Position numbers and translations under genes: made by a program. DNA of 64,000 nt, taken from positions 10,941,001-11,005,000 of the forward strand of contig NC_092563.1 of assembly GCF_037975245.1 (NCBI RefSeq), given 5' to 3'. The notes under the pieces are model-generated. The model did no database searches. It was not told the origin of the DNA and saw nothing but the letters and a program-made list of their open reading frames with translations. Source of the DNA: Apostichopus japonicus (lineage: Eukaryota > Echinodermata > Holothuroidea > Aspidochirotida > Stichopodidae). The stretch's first letter is position 1. Every line of letters starts with the position of its first letter. Of this stretch, positions 23,201-38,000 are shown piece by piece.

Positions 23201-23584
23201 GTATCGCACATTCGATTGATCGAAACCGCACATTCTATTGATCGGTACCGCACATTCGAATGATCGGTACCGCACATTCGATCGATCGGTACCGCATATT
23301 CATTTTATCTGTACCGCACATTCTATTGTTCGGTGTCGCACATTCGATTGTTCGGTACCGCACATTCGATTGATTGCTACCGCACATTCCATTGATCGGT
23401 ACAGCACATTCGATTGATCGGTATCGCACATTCCATTTATCGGTATCGCACATTCGATTGATCGGTACCGCACATCCGATTTATCTGTATCGCACATTCG
23501 ATTGATCGGTATCGTACATTCCATTTATCGGCATCGCACATTCGATTGATCGAAACCGCACATTCTATTGATCGGTACCGCACA
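19622..23584. repeat. Long segmental duplication, copy 1 (4511-bp offset)
   Basis: This 3.96-kb stretch recurs at 24133-28095 with a constant 4511-bp offset. I noticed only a handful of differences: a three-base cluster near 21000 versus 25511, GTGTCGC versus GTATCGC near 23048 and 27559, and GTACATT versus GCACATT near 23515 and 28026. The content is ordinary 22-bp monomers. Confidence 0.9.
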
Positions 23585-24132
23585 TTCCATTGATCGGTAC
23601 AGCACATTCGTTCAATCGGTACGGCACATTTCATTGTTCGGTACCGCACATTCGATTGATCGGTACCGCACATTCGATTTATCGGTATGGCACATTCGAT
23701 TGATCGGTACCGCACATTCCATTTTTCGGTACCGAGTGATCGCTACTGAACATTCGATTGATCGGTACCGCTCATTCGATCGATCGGTACCGCACATTCA
23801 TTTTAACGGTACGGCACATTCGATTGTTCGGTACGGCACATCCGATTGATCGGTACCGCACATTCGATTGTTCGTACGGCACATTCGAATGATCGGTACT
23901 GCACATTCGATTGATCGGTACCGCACATCCGATTTATGGGTATGGCACATTCGATTGATCGGTATCGCACATTCGTTTAATCGGTATCGCTTATTCCATT
24001 GATCGGTACCGCACATTCGATTGATCGGTACTGCACATTCGTTCAATCGGTACGGCACATTCGATTGTTCGGTACCGCACATTCGATTGATCGGTACCGC
24101 ACATCCGATTTATCGGTATGGCACATTCGATT
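23585..24132. repeat. Spacer between the long duplicates; copy of the 607-bp unit
   Basis: The 548 bases between the two long copies match 18181-18728 with an offset of 5404. Together with the start of copy 2 they make a full 607-bp unit (23568-24174). The duplicated block therefore seems to have been a 607-bp unit plus the long segment. Confidence 0.8.
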
Positions 24133-27100
24133 GATCGGTATCGCACATTCGATTGATCGGTAGCGCTTATTCCATTGATCGGTACCGCACATTCCATTGA
24201 TCGGTACAGCACATTCGTTCAATCGGTACGGCACATTTCATTGTTCGGTACCGCACATTCGATTGATCGGTACCGCACATTCGATTTATCGGTATGGCAC
24301 ATTCGATTGATCGGTACCGCACATTCCATTTTTCGGTACCGAGTGATCGCTACTGAACATTCGATTGATCGGTACCGCTTATTCGATCGATCGGTACCGC
24401 ACATTCATTTTAACGGTACGGCACATTCGATTGTTCGGTACGGCACATCCGATTGATCGGTACCGCACATTCGATTGTTCGTACGGCACATTCGAATGAT
24501 CGGTACTGCACATTCGATTGATCGGTACCGCACATCCGATTTATGGGTATGGCACATTCGATTGATCGGTATCGCACATTCGTTTAATCGGTATCGCTTA
24601 TTCCATTGATCGGTACCGCACATTCGATTGATCGGTACTGCACATTCGTTTAATCGGTACGGCACATTCGATTGTTCGGTACCGCACATTCGATTGATCG
24701 GTACCGCACATCCGATTTATCGGTATGGCACATTCGATTGATCGGTATCGCACATTCGATTGATCGGTATCGTACATCGATCGAACGATACCGCACATTC
24801 AATTTATCGGTACCGCACAATCGATTGTTCTGTATCGCACATTCGATTGAACGGTACCGCACATTCGATTGTTCGGTACCGCACATTCGAGTATTCGGTA
24901 TCGCACATTCGATTGAACGGTACCGCACATTCGATTGTTCAGTACGGCACATTCGAATGATCGGTATTGCACATTGGACTGATCGGTATCGCTTATTCCA
25001 ATGATCGGTACCGCACATTAGATTGTTTGGTATCGCACATTCGATTGATCGGTACCGCATATTCGATTGTTCGGTACGGCACATTCGATTGATCGGTTGC
25101 GCACATTCGATTGTTCGGTATCGCACATTCAATATTTCTGTACGTCATATTTTATTGTTCGGTACCGCACATTCATTTTATCAGTACCGCACATACGATA
25201 GTTCGGGATCGCATATTCGATTGAACGGTACCGCACATACTATTGTTCGGTACGGCACATTCTATTGTTCGGTACGGCACATCCGATCGATCGGTACCGC
25301 ACATTCGATTGTTCAGTATCGCACATTCTATTGAACGGTACCGCACATACGATTGTTCGGTACCGCACATTCGATTGATCGAAACCGCACATTCGATTGA
25401 TCGGTACCGCACCTTCGATTGATCGGTACCGCACATTCGATCGATCGGTACCGCATATTCATTTATCGGTACCGCACATTCGATTGTTCGGTACCGCACA
25501 TTCGATTGATCGGTACCGCACATTCGATTATTCAGTACAGTACATTCTATTTATCGGTACCGAACATTCTATTTATTGGTACCGCACATTCGATTTATCG
25601 GTGCCGCATATTCGATTAATAGGTACCGAACATTCGATTTATCGGTACCGCACATTCGATTGATCGGTACCGCACATTCGATTGTTCGGTACGGCACATT
25701 CGAATGATCGGTACTGCACATTCGACTGATCGGTATCGCACATTCGTTTAATCGGTATCGCTTATTCCATTGATCGGTACCGCACATTCGATTGATCGGT
25801 ACCGCACATTCGTTTAATCGGTACGGCAAATTCGATTGTTCGGTACCGCACATTCGATTGATCGGTACCGCACATCCGATTTATCGGTATGGCACATTCG
25901 ATTGATCGGTATCGCACATTCGATTGATCGGTATCGTACATCGATCGAACGATACCGCACATTCAATTTATCGGTACCGCACAATCGATTGTTCTGTATC
26001 GCACCTTCGATTGAACGGTACCGCACATTCGATTGTTCGGTATCGCACATTCGAGTATTCGGTATCGCACATTCGATTGAACGGTGCCGCACATACGATT
26101 GTTCGGTACGGCACATTCGAATGATCGGTACTGCACATTGGACTGATCGGTATCGCTTATTCCATTGATCGGTACCGCACATTAGATTGTTTGGTACCTC
26201 ACATTCGATTGATCGGTACCGCACATTCGATTGATCGGTACCGCACATTCGATTTTTCGGTACGTCACATTCGATTGTTCGGTACCTCGCACTCCCTTTA
26301 TCGGTACCGCACATTCGATTGTTCGGTGCCGCACATTCGATTTATCGGTACCGAACATTCGATTGTTCGGTGTCGCACATTCGATTTATCGGTGCCGCAC
26401 ATTCGATTAATAGGTACCAAACATTCGATTTTTCGGTATCGCACATTCGATTGATCGGTACCGCACATTCCATATTTCGGTACGGCACATCCGATTATTC
26501 GGTACCGAACATTCTATTTATCGGTACCGCACATTCGATATATCGGTGGCGCACATTCGATTTATCGGTACAGAACATTCTGTTGAGCGGTACGGCACAT
26601 TCGATTGATCGGTACCGCTCATTCATTTTATCGGTACTGCACATTGCAATGTTCGGTATCGAACATTCGATTGATCGGTACTGCACATTCGATTGATCGG
26701 TACTGCACATTCGATTGTACGGTACCGCACATTCGATTGATCGGTAACGCACATTCGATTTTTCGGTACGTCACATTCGATTGTTCGGTACCGCACATTC
26801 CTTTTATCGGTACCACAAATTCTATTGTTCGGTGCCGCACATTCGATTTATCGGTACCGAACAGTATATTTATTGGTACCGCACGTTCGATTGATCGGGG
26901 CCCCACATTCGATTAATAGGTACCAAACATTCGATTTATCGGTACCGCACATTCGATTGATCGGTACCGCACATTCTATTGTTCGGTATCGCACATTCGA
27001 TTGATCGGTACCGCACATTCGATATTTCGGTACGGCACATTCGATTGTTCGGTACCGCACATTCGATTGATCGGTACCGCACATTCCATTTATCGGTATC

Positions 27101-28095
27101 GCACATTCGATTGATCGGTACCGCACATTCTATTGTTCGGTATCGCACATTCGATTGATCGGTACCGCACATTCGATATTTCGGTACGGCACATTCGATT
27201 GTTCGGTACCGCACATTCGATTGATCGGTACCGCACATTCCATTTATCGGTATCGCACATCCGATTTATCTGTATCGCACATTCGATTGATCGGTATCGC
27301 ACATTCCATTTATCGGTATCGCACATTCGATTGATCGGTACCGCACATTCGATTTATCTGTATCGCACATTCGATTGATCGGTACCGCACATTCCATTTA
27401 TCGGTACCGCACATTCGATTGATCGGTACCGCACATTCGATCAATCGGTATCGCACATTCGATTGATCGGTACCGCACATTCGATATTTCGGTACGGCAC
27501 ATTCGATTGTTCGGTACCGCACATTCGATTGATCGGTACCGCACATTCCATTTATCGGTATCGCACATCCGATTTATCTGTATCGCACATTCGATTGATC
27601 GGTATCGCTCATTCCTTTTATCGGTATCGCACATTCGATTGATCGGTACCGCACATCCGATTTATCTGTATCGCACATTCGATTGATCGGTATCGCACAT
27701 TCGATTGATCGGTATCGCACATTCGATTGATCGAAACCGCACATTCTATTGATCGGTACCGCACATTCGAATGATCGGTACCGCACATTCGATCGATCGG
27801 TACCGCATATTCATTTTATCTGTACCGCACATTCTATTGTTCGGTGTCGCACATTCGATTGTTCGGTACCGCACATTCGATTGATTGCTACCGCACATTC
27901 CATTGATCGGTACAGCACATTCGATTGATCGGTATCGCACATTCCATTTATCGGTATCGCACATTCGATTGATCGGTACCGCACATCCGATTTATCTGTA
28001 TCGCACATTCGATTGATCGGTATCGCACATTCCATTTATCGGCATCGCACATTCGATTGATCGAAACCGCACATTCTATTGATCGGTACCGCACA
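24133..28095. repeat. Long segmental duplication, copy 2 (4511-bp offset)
   Basis: This is the partner of 19622-23584. The constant offset across nearly 4 kb means no net length change has occurred since duplication. It diverges from copy 1 at the right end, where copy 1 continues with CATTCCATTGATCGGTACAG and copy 2 with CGATTGATCGGTACCGAAC. Confidence 0.9.
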
Positions 28096-28113
28096 TTCGA
28101 TTGATCGGTACCG

Positions 28114-28975
28114 AACATTTTATTGATCGGTACCGCACATCCGTTTATCGGTACCGAGCATTCTATTTATCGGTACCGCACATTCGATCTATCGGTGCCG
28201 CACATTCGATTTATCGGTAAATAACATTTGGTTGAGCGGTACGGCACATTCAATTGATCGGTACCGCACATTCATTTCATCGGTACTGCACAATGGATTG
28301 TTCGGTACCTCACATTCCATTGATCGGTACCGCACTTTCGATTGTTCGGTACCGCAAATTCGATTGATTGCTACCGCACATTCGATTGTTCGGTACCGCA
28401 CATTGGATTGATCGGTATCGAACATTTTATTGATCGGTACCGCACATCCGTTTATCGGTACCGAGCATTCTATTTATCGGTACCGCACATTCGATCTATC
28501 GGTGCCGCACATTCGATTTATCGGTAAAGAACATTTGGTTGAGCGGTACGGCACATTCAATTGATCGGTACCGCACATTCATTTCATCGGTACTGCACAA
28601 TGGATTGTTCGGTACCTCACATTCCATTGATCGGTACTGCACTTTCGATTGTTCGGTACCGCAAATTCGATTGATTGCTACCGCACATTCGATTGTTCGG
28701 TACCGCACATTGGATTGATCGGTATCGAACATTTTATTGATCGGTACCGCACATCCGTTTATCGGTACCGAGCATTCTATTTATCGGTACCGCACATTCG
28801 ATCTATCGGTGCCGCACATTCGATTTATCGGTAAAGAACATTTGGTTGAGCGGTACGGCACATTCAATTGATCGGTACCGCACATTCATTTCATCGGTAC
28901 TGCACAATGGATTGTTCGGTACCTCACATTCCATTGATCGGTACTGCACTTTCGATTGTTCGGTAGTGCACATTC
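28114..28975. repeat. 307-bp higher-order repeat, about 2.8 copies
   Basis: Units start at 28114, 28421 and 28728 (AACATTTTATTGATCGG). Each unit is 14 monomers minus one base. Copies differ by single substitutions, for example GTAAATAAC versus GTAAAGAAC. The third copy ends at GGTAGTGCACATTCG. The same unit is arrayed again at 32547. Confidence 0.88.
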
Positions 28976-31900
28976 GATTGTACGGTTCCGCACATTCGAT
29001 TGATCGGTAACGAACATTCGATTTTTCGGTACGTCACATTCGATTGTTCGGTACCGCACATTCGATCAATCGGAACCGCACATTCTTTTTATCGGTACAG
29101 CACATTCGAATGTTCGGTACTGCACATTCGTTTGATCGGTACCGCACTTTCGATTGTTCGGTACCGCAAATTCGATTGATCGGTACCGCACATTCGATTG
29201 AACGGTAACGCACATTTGATTTTTCGGTACGTCACATTCGATCGTTCAGTACCTCACATTCCTTTTATCGGTACCGCACATTTGATTGTTCGGTGCCGCA
29301 CATTCGATTGATCGGTACCGAACATTCGATTGTTCGGTGCCGCACATTCGATTTATCGGTGCCGCACATTCGATTAATAGGTACCAAACATTCGATTAAT
29401 CGGTACCGCACATTCGATTGATCGGTACCGCACATTCTATTGTTCGGTATCGCACATTCGATTGATCGGTACCGCACATTCCATATTTCGGTAGGGCACA
29501 TCCGTTTATTCGGTATCGAACATTCGATTGATCGGTACCGCACATTCGTTTATCGGTACCGAGCATTCTATTTATCGGTACCGCACATTCGATCTATCGG
29601 TGCCGCACATTCGATTTATCGGTACAGAACATTCGGTTGAGCGGTACGGCACATTCAATTGATCGGTACCACACATTCATTTCATCGGTACTGCACATTG
29701 GATTGTTCGGTACCTCACATTCGATTGATCGAAACCGCACATTCGATTGATCGGTACTGCACATTCGATTGTTCGGTACCGCACATTCGATCGATCGGTA
29801 CCGCATATTCATTTTATCTGTACCGCACATTCGATTCATCGGTATCGAACATTCGATTGATCGGTATCGCTCATTCGATTGATCGGTACCGCACATTCTA
29901 TTGTTCGGTATCGCATATTCGATTGATCGGTACCGCACATTCGATATTTCGGTACGGCACATTCGATTGTTCGGTACCGCACATTCGATTGATCGGTACC
30001 GCACATTCCATTTATCGGTATCGCACATCCGATTTATCTGTATCGCATATTCGATTGATCGGTACCGCACATTCGATTTATCGGTAACGATTATTTGATT
30101 GATCGGTACCGCACATTCGATTGCTCGGTATCGCACATTCGATTGATCGGTATCGAACATTCGATTGATCGGTATCGAACATAGATCGATCGGTACCGCA
30201 CATTCATATTATCGGTACCGCACATTCTATTGTTCGGTACCGAACATTCGATTGATTGCTACCGCACATTCGATTATTCGGTACCGCACATTGGATTGAT
30301 CGGTATCGAACATTTTATTGATCGGTACCGCACATCCGTTTATCGGTACCGAGCATTCTATTTATCGGTACCGCACATTCGATCTATCGGTGCCGTACAT
30401 TCGATTTATCGGTACAGAACATTCGGTTGAGCGGTACGGCAAATTCAATTGATCCGTACCGCACATTCATTTCATCGGTACTGCACATTGGATTGTTCGG
30501 TACCTCACATTCCATTGATCGGTACCGCACTTTCGATTGTTCGGTACCGCAAATTCGATTGATCGGTACTGCACTTTCGATTGTTCGGTACTGCACATTC
30601 TATTGTACGGTTCCGCACATTCGATTGATCGGTAACGAACATTCGATTTTTCGGTACGTCACATTCGATTGTTCGGTACCGCACATTCGATCAATCGGAA
30701 CCGCACATTCATTTTATCGGTACAGCACATTCGAATGTTCGGTACTGCACATTCGATTGATCGGTACCGCACTTTCGATTGTTCGGTACCGCAAATTCGA
30801 TTGATCGGTACCGCACATTCGTTTGATCGGTAACGCACATTTGATTTTTCGGTACGTCACATTCGATTGTTCAGTACCTCACATTCCTTTTATCGGTACC
30901 GCACATTTGATTGTTCGGTGCCGCACATTCGATTTATCGTACCGAACATTCGATTGTTCGGTGCCGCACATTCGATTTATCGGTGCCGCACATTCGATTA
31001 ATAGGTACCAAACATTCGATTAATCGGTACCGCACATTCGATTGATCGGTACCGCACATTCTATTGTTCGGTACCGCACATTCGATTGATCGGTACCGCA
31101 CATTCCATATTTCGGTAGGGCACATCCGTTTATTCGGTATCGAACATTCGATTGATCGGTACCGCACATTCGTATATCGGTACCGAGCATTCTATTTATC
31201 GGTACCGCACATTCGATCTATCGGTGCCGCACATTCGATTTATCGGTACAGAACATTCGGTTGAGCGGTACGGCACATTCAATTGATCGGTACCGCACAT
31301 TCATTTCATCGGTACTGCACATTGGATTGTTCGGTACCGAACATTCGATTGATCGAAACCGCACATTCGATTGATCGGTACCGCACATTCGATTGTTCGG
31401 TACCGCAAATTCGATCGATCGGTACCGCATATTCATTTTATCTGTATCGCACATTCGATTGATCGGTACCGCACATTCCATTTATCGGTATCGCACATTC
31501 GATTGATCGGTACCGCACATTCTATTGTTCGGTATCGCATATTCGATTGATCGGTACCGCACATTCGATATTCGGTACGGCACATTCGATTGTTCGGTAC
31601 CGCACATTCGATTGATCGGTACCGCACATTCCATTTATCGGTATCGCACATCCGATTTATCTGTATCGCACATTCGATTGATCGGTATCGCACATTCCAT
31701 TTATCGGTATCGCACATTCGATTGATCGGTACCGCACATCCGATTTATCTGTATCGCACATTCGATTGATCTGTATCGCACATTCCATTTACCGGTATCG
31801 CACATTCGATTGATCGAAACCGCACATTCGATTGATCGGTACCGCACATTCGATTGATCGGTACCGCACATTCGATCGATCGGTACCGCATATTCATTTT

Positions 31901-32546
31901 ATCTGTACCGCACATTCTATTGTTCGGTGTCGCAAATTCGATTGTTCGGTACCGCACATTCGATTGATTGCTACCGCACATTCCATTGATCGGTACAGCA
32001 CATTCGATTGATCGGTATCGAACATTCGATTGATCGGTACCACACATTCATTTTATCGATACAGCACATTCGATTGTTCGATACTGCACATTCGATTTTT
32101 CGGTACCGAACATTCGATTGATCGGTATCGCACATTCGATTGTTCGGTACCGCACATTCGATTGATTGCTACCGCACATTCGATTGATCGGTACCGCAAA
32201 TTCGTTTATCGGTACCGAACATTCTATTTATCGGTAACGCACATTCGATCTATCGGTGCCGCACATTCGATTTATCGGTACCTAACATTCGATTGATCGG
32301 TACCGCACATTCGATTTATCGGTAACGATTATTTGATTGATCGGTACCGCACATTCGATTGCTCGGTATCGCACATTCGATTGATCGGTATCGAACATTC
32401 GATTGATCGGTATCGAACATAGATCGATCGGTACCGCACATTCATATTATCGGTATCGCACATTCTATTGTTCGGTACCGCACATTCGATTGATTGCTAC
32501 CGCACATTCGATTGTTCGGTACCGCACATTGGATTGATCGGTATCG
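28976..32546. repeat. Array segment with a ~1625-bp duplication
   Basis: About 28976-29821 is repeated at 30601-31445. The anchor TACGGTTCCGCACATTCG is at 28981 and 30606, and TTCGATCAATCGGAACC at 29061 and 30686. A further pair, about 30174-30430 and 32413-32660, shares GAACATAGATCGATCGG followed by the CATTCATATT monomer. No gene is seen. Confidence 0.78.
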
Positions 32547-33408
32547 AACATTTTATTGATCGGTACCGCACATCCGTTTATCGGTACCGAGCATTCTATT
32601 TATCGGTACCGCACATTCGATCTATCGGTGCCGCACATTCGATTTATCGGTAAAGAACATTTGGTTGAGCGGTACGGCACATTCAATTGATCGGTACCGC
32701 ACATTCATTTCATCGGTACTGCACAATGGATTGTTCGGTACCTCACATTCCATTGATCGGTACCGCACTTTCGATTGTTCGGTACCGCAAATTCGATTGA
32801 TTGCTACCGCACATTCGATTGTTCGGTACCGCACATTGGATTGATCGGTATCGAACATTTTATTGATCGGTACCGCACATCCGTTTATCGGTACCGAGCA
32901 TTCTATTTATCGGTACCGCACATTCGATCTATCGGTGCCGCACATTCGATTTATCGGTAAAGAACATTTGGTTGAGCGGTACGGCACATTCAATTGATCG
33001 GTACCGCACATTCATTTCATCGGTACTGCACAATGGATTGTTCGGTACCTCACATTCCATTGATCGGTACCGCACTTTCGATTGTTCGGTACCGCAAATT
33101 CGATTGATTGCTACCGCACATTCGATTGTTCGGTACCGCACATTGGATTGATCGGTATCGAACATTTTATTGATCGGTACCGCACATCCGTTTATCGGTA
33201 CCGAGCATTCTATTTATCGGTACCGCACATTCGATCTATCGGTGCCGCACATTCGATTTATCGGTAAAGAACATTTGGTTGAGCGGTACGGCACATTCAA
33301 TTGATCGGTACCGCACATTCATTTCATCGGTACTGCACAATGGATTGTTCGGTACCTCACATTCCATTGATCGGTACTGCACTTTCGATTGTTCGGTAGT
33401 GCACATTC
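32547..33408. repeat. Second block of the 307-bp higher-order repeat
   Basis: Units start at 32547, 32854 and 33161 and end at the same GGTAGTGCACATTCG point as the first block, at an offset of 4433 from it. Two blocks of the same tandem unit 4.4 kb apart suggest that a larger segment was copied after the 307-bp amplification. Confidence 0.86.
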
Positions 33409-35025
33409 GATTGTTCGGTATCGCACATTCGATTGATCGGTACCGCACATTTGATATTTCGGTACGGCACATCCGATTGTTCAGTACCGCACATTCGATT
33501 GATCGGTACCGCACATCCGATTTATCTGTATCGCATATTCGATTGATCGGTATCACACATTCGATTGATCGGTATCGCACATTCCATTTATCGGTATCGC
33601 ACATTCGATTGATCGGTACCGCACATTCGATTGATCGGTACCGCACATTCGATCGATCGGTACCGCATATTCATTTTATCTGTACCGCACATTCGATTGT
33701 TCGGTGTCGCACATGCGATTGATCGGTACCGCACATTCGATTGATCGGTTCGGCACATTCGATTGTTCGGTACCGCATTTTGATTGATCGGTCCGCATAT
33801 TCGATCGATCGGTACCGGTCATTCGATTGTTCGGTATCGCACATTCGATTGTTCGGCACCGCACATTCGATTGATTGCTACCGCACATTCCATCGATCAG
33901 TACCGCACATTCGATTGATCGGTACCGAACATTCGATTGATCGGTATCGAACATCGATCGATCGGTATCGCACATTCATTTTATCGGTACCGCACATTCG
34001 ATTGTTCGGTACCGCACATTCGATTGATTGCTACCGCACATTCGATTGATCATTACCGCACATACGATTGATCGGTATCGAACATTCTATTGATCGGTAC
34101 CGCACATTCGTTTATCGGTACCAAACATTCTATTTATCGGTGTCGCACATTCGATTTATCGGTACAGAACATTCGGTTGAGCGGTACGGCACATTCGATT
34201 GATCGGTACCGCACATTCATTTTATCGGTACTGCACATTGGATTGTTCGGTATCGAACATTCGATTGATCGGTACTGCACATTCGATTGATCGGTACCGC
34301 ACATTCGATTGTACGGTACCGCACATTCGATTGATCGGTAACGCACAATCGATTTTTCGGTACGTCACATTCGATTGTTCGGTACCGCACATTCCTTTTA
34401 TCGGTACCGCACATTCGATTGTTCGGTGCGGCATATTCGATTTATCGGTACCGCATATTCGATCGATCGGGACCGGTCATTCGATTGTTCGGTATCGCAC
34501 ATTCGATTGTTCGGTACCGCACATTCGATTGATTGCTACCGCACATTCCATTGATCGGTACCGCACATTCGATTAATCGGTATCGATCATTCGATTGATC
34601 GGTCCCGTACATTCGATCGATCGGTAACGCACATTCTATTGTTCGGTATCGCACATTAGATTGATCGGTACCGCACATTCGATTGTTCGGTATGGCACAT
34701 TCGATTGTTCGGTATCGCACATCCGATTTATCTGTATCGCACATTCGATTGATCGGTATCGCACATTCCATTTATCGGTATCGCACATTCGATTGATCGG
34801 TACTGCACATCCGATTTATCTGTATCGCACATTCGACTGATCGGTATCGCACATTCCATTTATCGGTATCGCACATTCGATTGCTCGAAACCGCACGTTC
34901 TATTGATCGGTACCGCACATTCGATTGTTCGGTACCGCGAATTCGATTGCTCGGTATCGCACATCGATTGATCGGTATCGAACATTCGATTGATCGGTAT
35001 TGAACATAGATCGATCGGTAACGCA
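33409..35025. repeat. 22-bp array, mixed monomers
   Basis: Ordinary monomers, with some shortened ones such as GGTACCGCATTTTGATTGATCGG near 33770 and GATCGGTCCGCATATTCG near 33787. No clear higher-order unit and no gene. Confidence 0.78.
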
Positions 35026-38000
35026 CATTCATATTATCGGTACCGCACATTCGATTGTTCGGTACCGCACATTCGATTGATTGCTACCGCACATTCGATT
35101 GTTCGGTACCGCACATTCGATTGATCGGTATCGAACATTTTATTGATCGGTACCGCAGATCCGTTTATCGGTACCGAGCATTCTATTTATCGGTACCGCA
35201 CATTCGATCTATCGGTGCCGCACATTCGATTAATCGGTACAGAACATTCGGTTGAGCGGTACGGCACATTCAATTGATCGGTACCGCACATTCATTTCAT
35301 CGGTACTGCACATTGGATTGTTCGGTACCTCACATTCCATTGATCGGTACCGCACTTTCGATTGTTCGGTACCGCAAATTCGATTGATCAGTACTGCACT
35401 TTCGATTGTTCGGTACTGCACATTCGATTGTACGGTTCCGCACATTCGATTGATCGGTAACGCACATTCGATTTTTCGGTACGTCACATTCGATCGTTCG
35501 GTACCGCACATTCGATTGTTCGGTGCAGCACATTCGATTGTTCGGTGCCACACATTCGATTAATAGGTACCAAACATTCCATTTATCGGTACCGCACATT
35601 CTATTGTTCGGTATCGCACATTCGATTGATCGGTACCGCACATTCGATATTTCGGTACGGCACATCCGATTGTTCGGTACCGCACATTCGTTTGATCGGT
35701 ACCGCACATCCGATTTATCTGTATCGCACAATCGATTGATCGGTACCGCACATTCGATTGTTCGGTACAGCACATTCGATCGATCGGTACCGCATATTCA
35801 TTTTATCTGTACCGCACATTCGATTGATCGGTATCGAACATTCGATTGATCGGTACGTCACATTCGATCGATCGGAACCGCATATTCATTTTATCGGTAC
35901 AGCACATTCGATTGTTCGGTACTGCACATTCGATTGATCGGTACCGCACTTTCGATTGTTCGGTACCGCACATTCGATTGATCGGTACCGCACATTCGAT
36001 ATTTCGGTACGGCACATTCGATTGTTCGGTACCGCACATTCGATCGATCGGTACCGCACATTCCATTTATCGGTATCGCACATCCGATTTATCTGTATCG
36101 CACATTCGATTGATCGGTATCGCACATTCCATTTATCGGTATCGCACATTCGATTGATCGGTACCGCACATCCGATTTATCTGTATCGCACATTCGATTG
36201 ATCGGTATCGCACATTCCATTTATCGGTATCGCACAATCGATTGATCGAAACCGCACATTCTATTGATCGGTACCGCACATTCGATTGATCGGTACCGCA
36301 CATTCGATCGATCGGTACCGCATATTCATTTTATCTGTACCGCACATTCTATTGTTCGGTGTCGCACATTCGATTGATCGGTACCGCACATTCGATTGAT
36401 CGTTTCGGCACATTCGATTGTTCGGTACCGCATATTGATTGATCGGTACCGCATATTCGATCGATCGGGACCGTTCATTCGATTGTTCGGTATCGCACAT
36501 TCGATTGTTCGGTACCGCACATTCGATTGATTGCTACCGCACATTCCATTGATCGGTACAGCACATTCGATTGATCGGTATCGAACATTCGATTGATCGG
36601 TACCGCACATTCATTTTATCGATACAGCACATTCGATTGTTCGGTTCTGCACATTCGATTTTTCGGTACCGAACATTCGATTGATCGGTACCGAATATTC
36701 GATTGATCGGTACCGCAAATTCGTTTATCAGTACCGAACATTCTATTTATCGGTACCGCACATTCGATCTATCGGTGCCGCACATTCGATGTATCGGTAC
36801 CTCACATTCGATTGATCGGTACCGCACATTCGAAATATCGGTAACGATTATTTGATTGATCGGTACCGCACATTCGATTGCTCGGTATCGCACATTCGAT
36901 TGATTGGTACCGAACATTCTATTGTTCGGTATCGCACATTAGATTGATCGGTACCGCACATTCGATTGTTCGGTATGGCACATTCGATTGTTCGGTGCCG
37001 CACATTCGATTGATCGGTACCGCACATCCGATTTATCTGTATCGCACATTCGATTGATCGGTATCGCACATTCGATTGACCGGTATCGCACATTCCATTT
37101 ATCGGTATCGCACATTCGATTGATCGGTACCGCACATCCGATTTATCTGTATCGCACATTCGATTTATCGGTATCGCACATTCCATTTATCGGTATCGCA
37201 CATTCGATTGATCGGTACCGCACATTCCATTAATCGGTAACGATTATTTGATTGATCGGTACCGCACATTCGATTGCTCGGTATCGCACATTCGATTGAT
37301 CGGTACCGAACATTCGATTGATCGGTATCGAACATCGATCGAACGGTACCGCACATTCGATTGATCGGTACCGCACATTCGATTGTTCGGTACCGCACAT
37401 TCGATTGATTGCTACCGCACATTCGATTGATCGGTAACGCACATACGATTGATCGGTATCGAACATTCGATCGATCGGTACCGCATATTCATTTTATCTG
37501 TACCGCACATTCTATTGTTCGGTGTCGCACATTCGATTGATCGGTACCGCACATTCGATTGATCTATTCGGCACATTCGATTGTTCGGTACCGCATATTG
37601 ATTGATCGGTACCGCATATTCGATCGATCGGGACCGGTCATTCGATTGTTCGGTACCGCACATTCGATTGTTCGGTACCGCACATTCGATTGATTGCTAC
37701 CGCACATTCCATTGATCGGTACCGCACATTCGATTGATCGGTATCGATCATTCGATTGATCGGTACCGCACATTCGATCGATCGGAACCAGACATTCATT
37801 TTATTGGTACAGCACATTCGATTGTTCGGTACCGCACATTCGATTGTTCGGTACCGCAAATTCGTTTATCGGTACAGCACATTCTATTTATCGGTACCGC
37901 ACATTCGATCTATCGGTACCGCACATTCGATATATCGGTGCCGCATATTCGATTTATCGGTACCTCACATTCGATTGATCGGTACCGCACATTCGATTGC

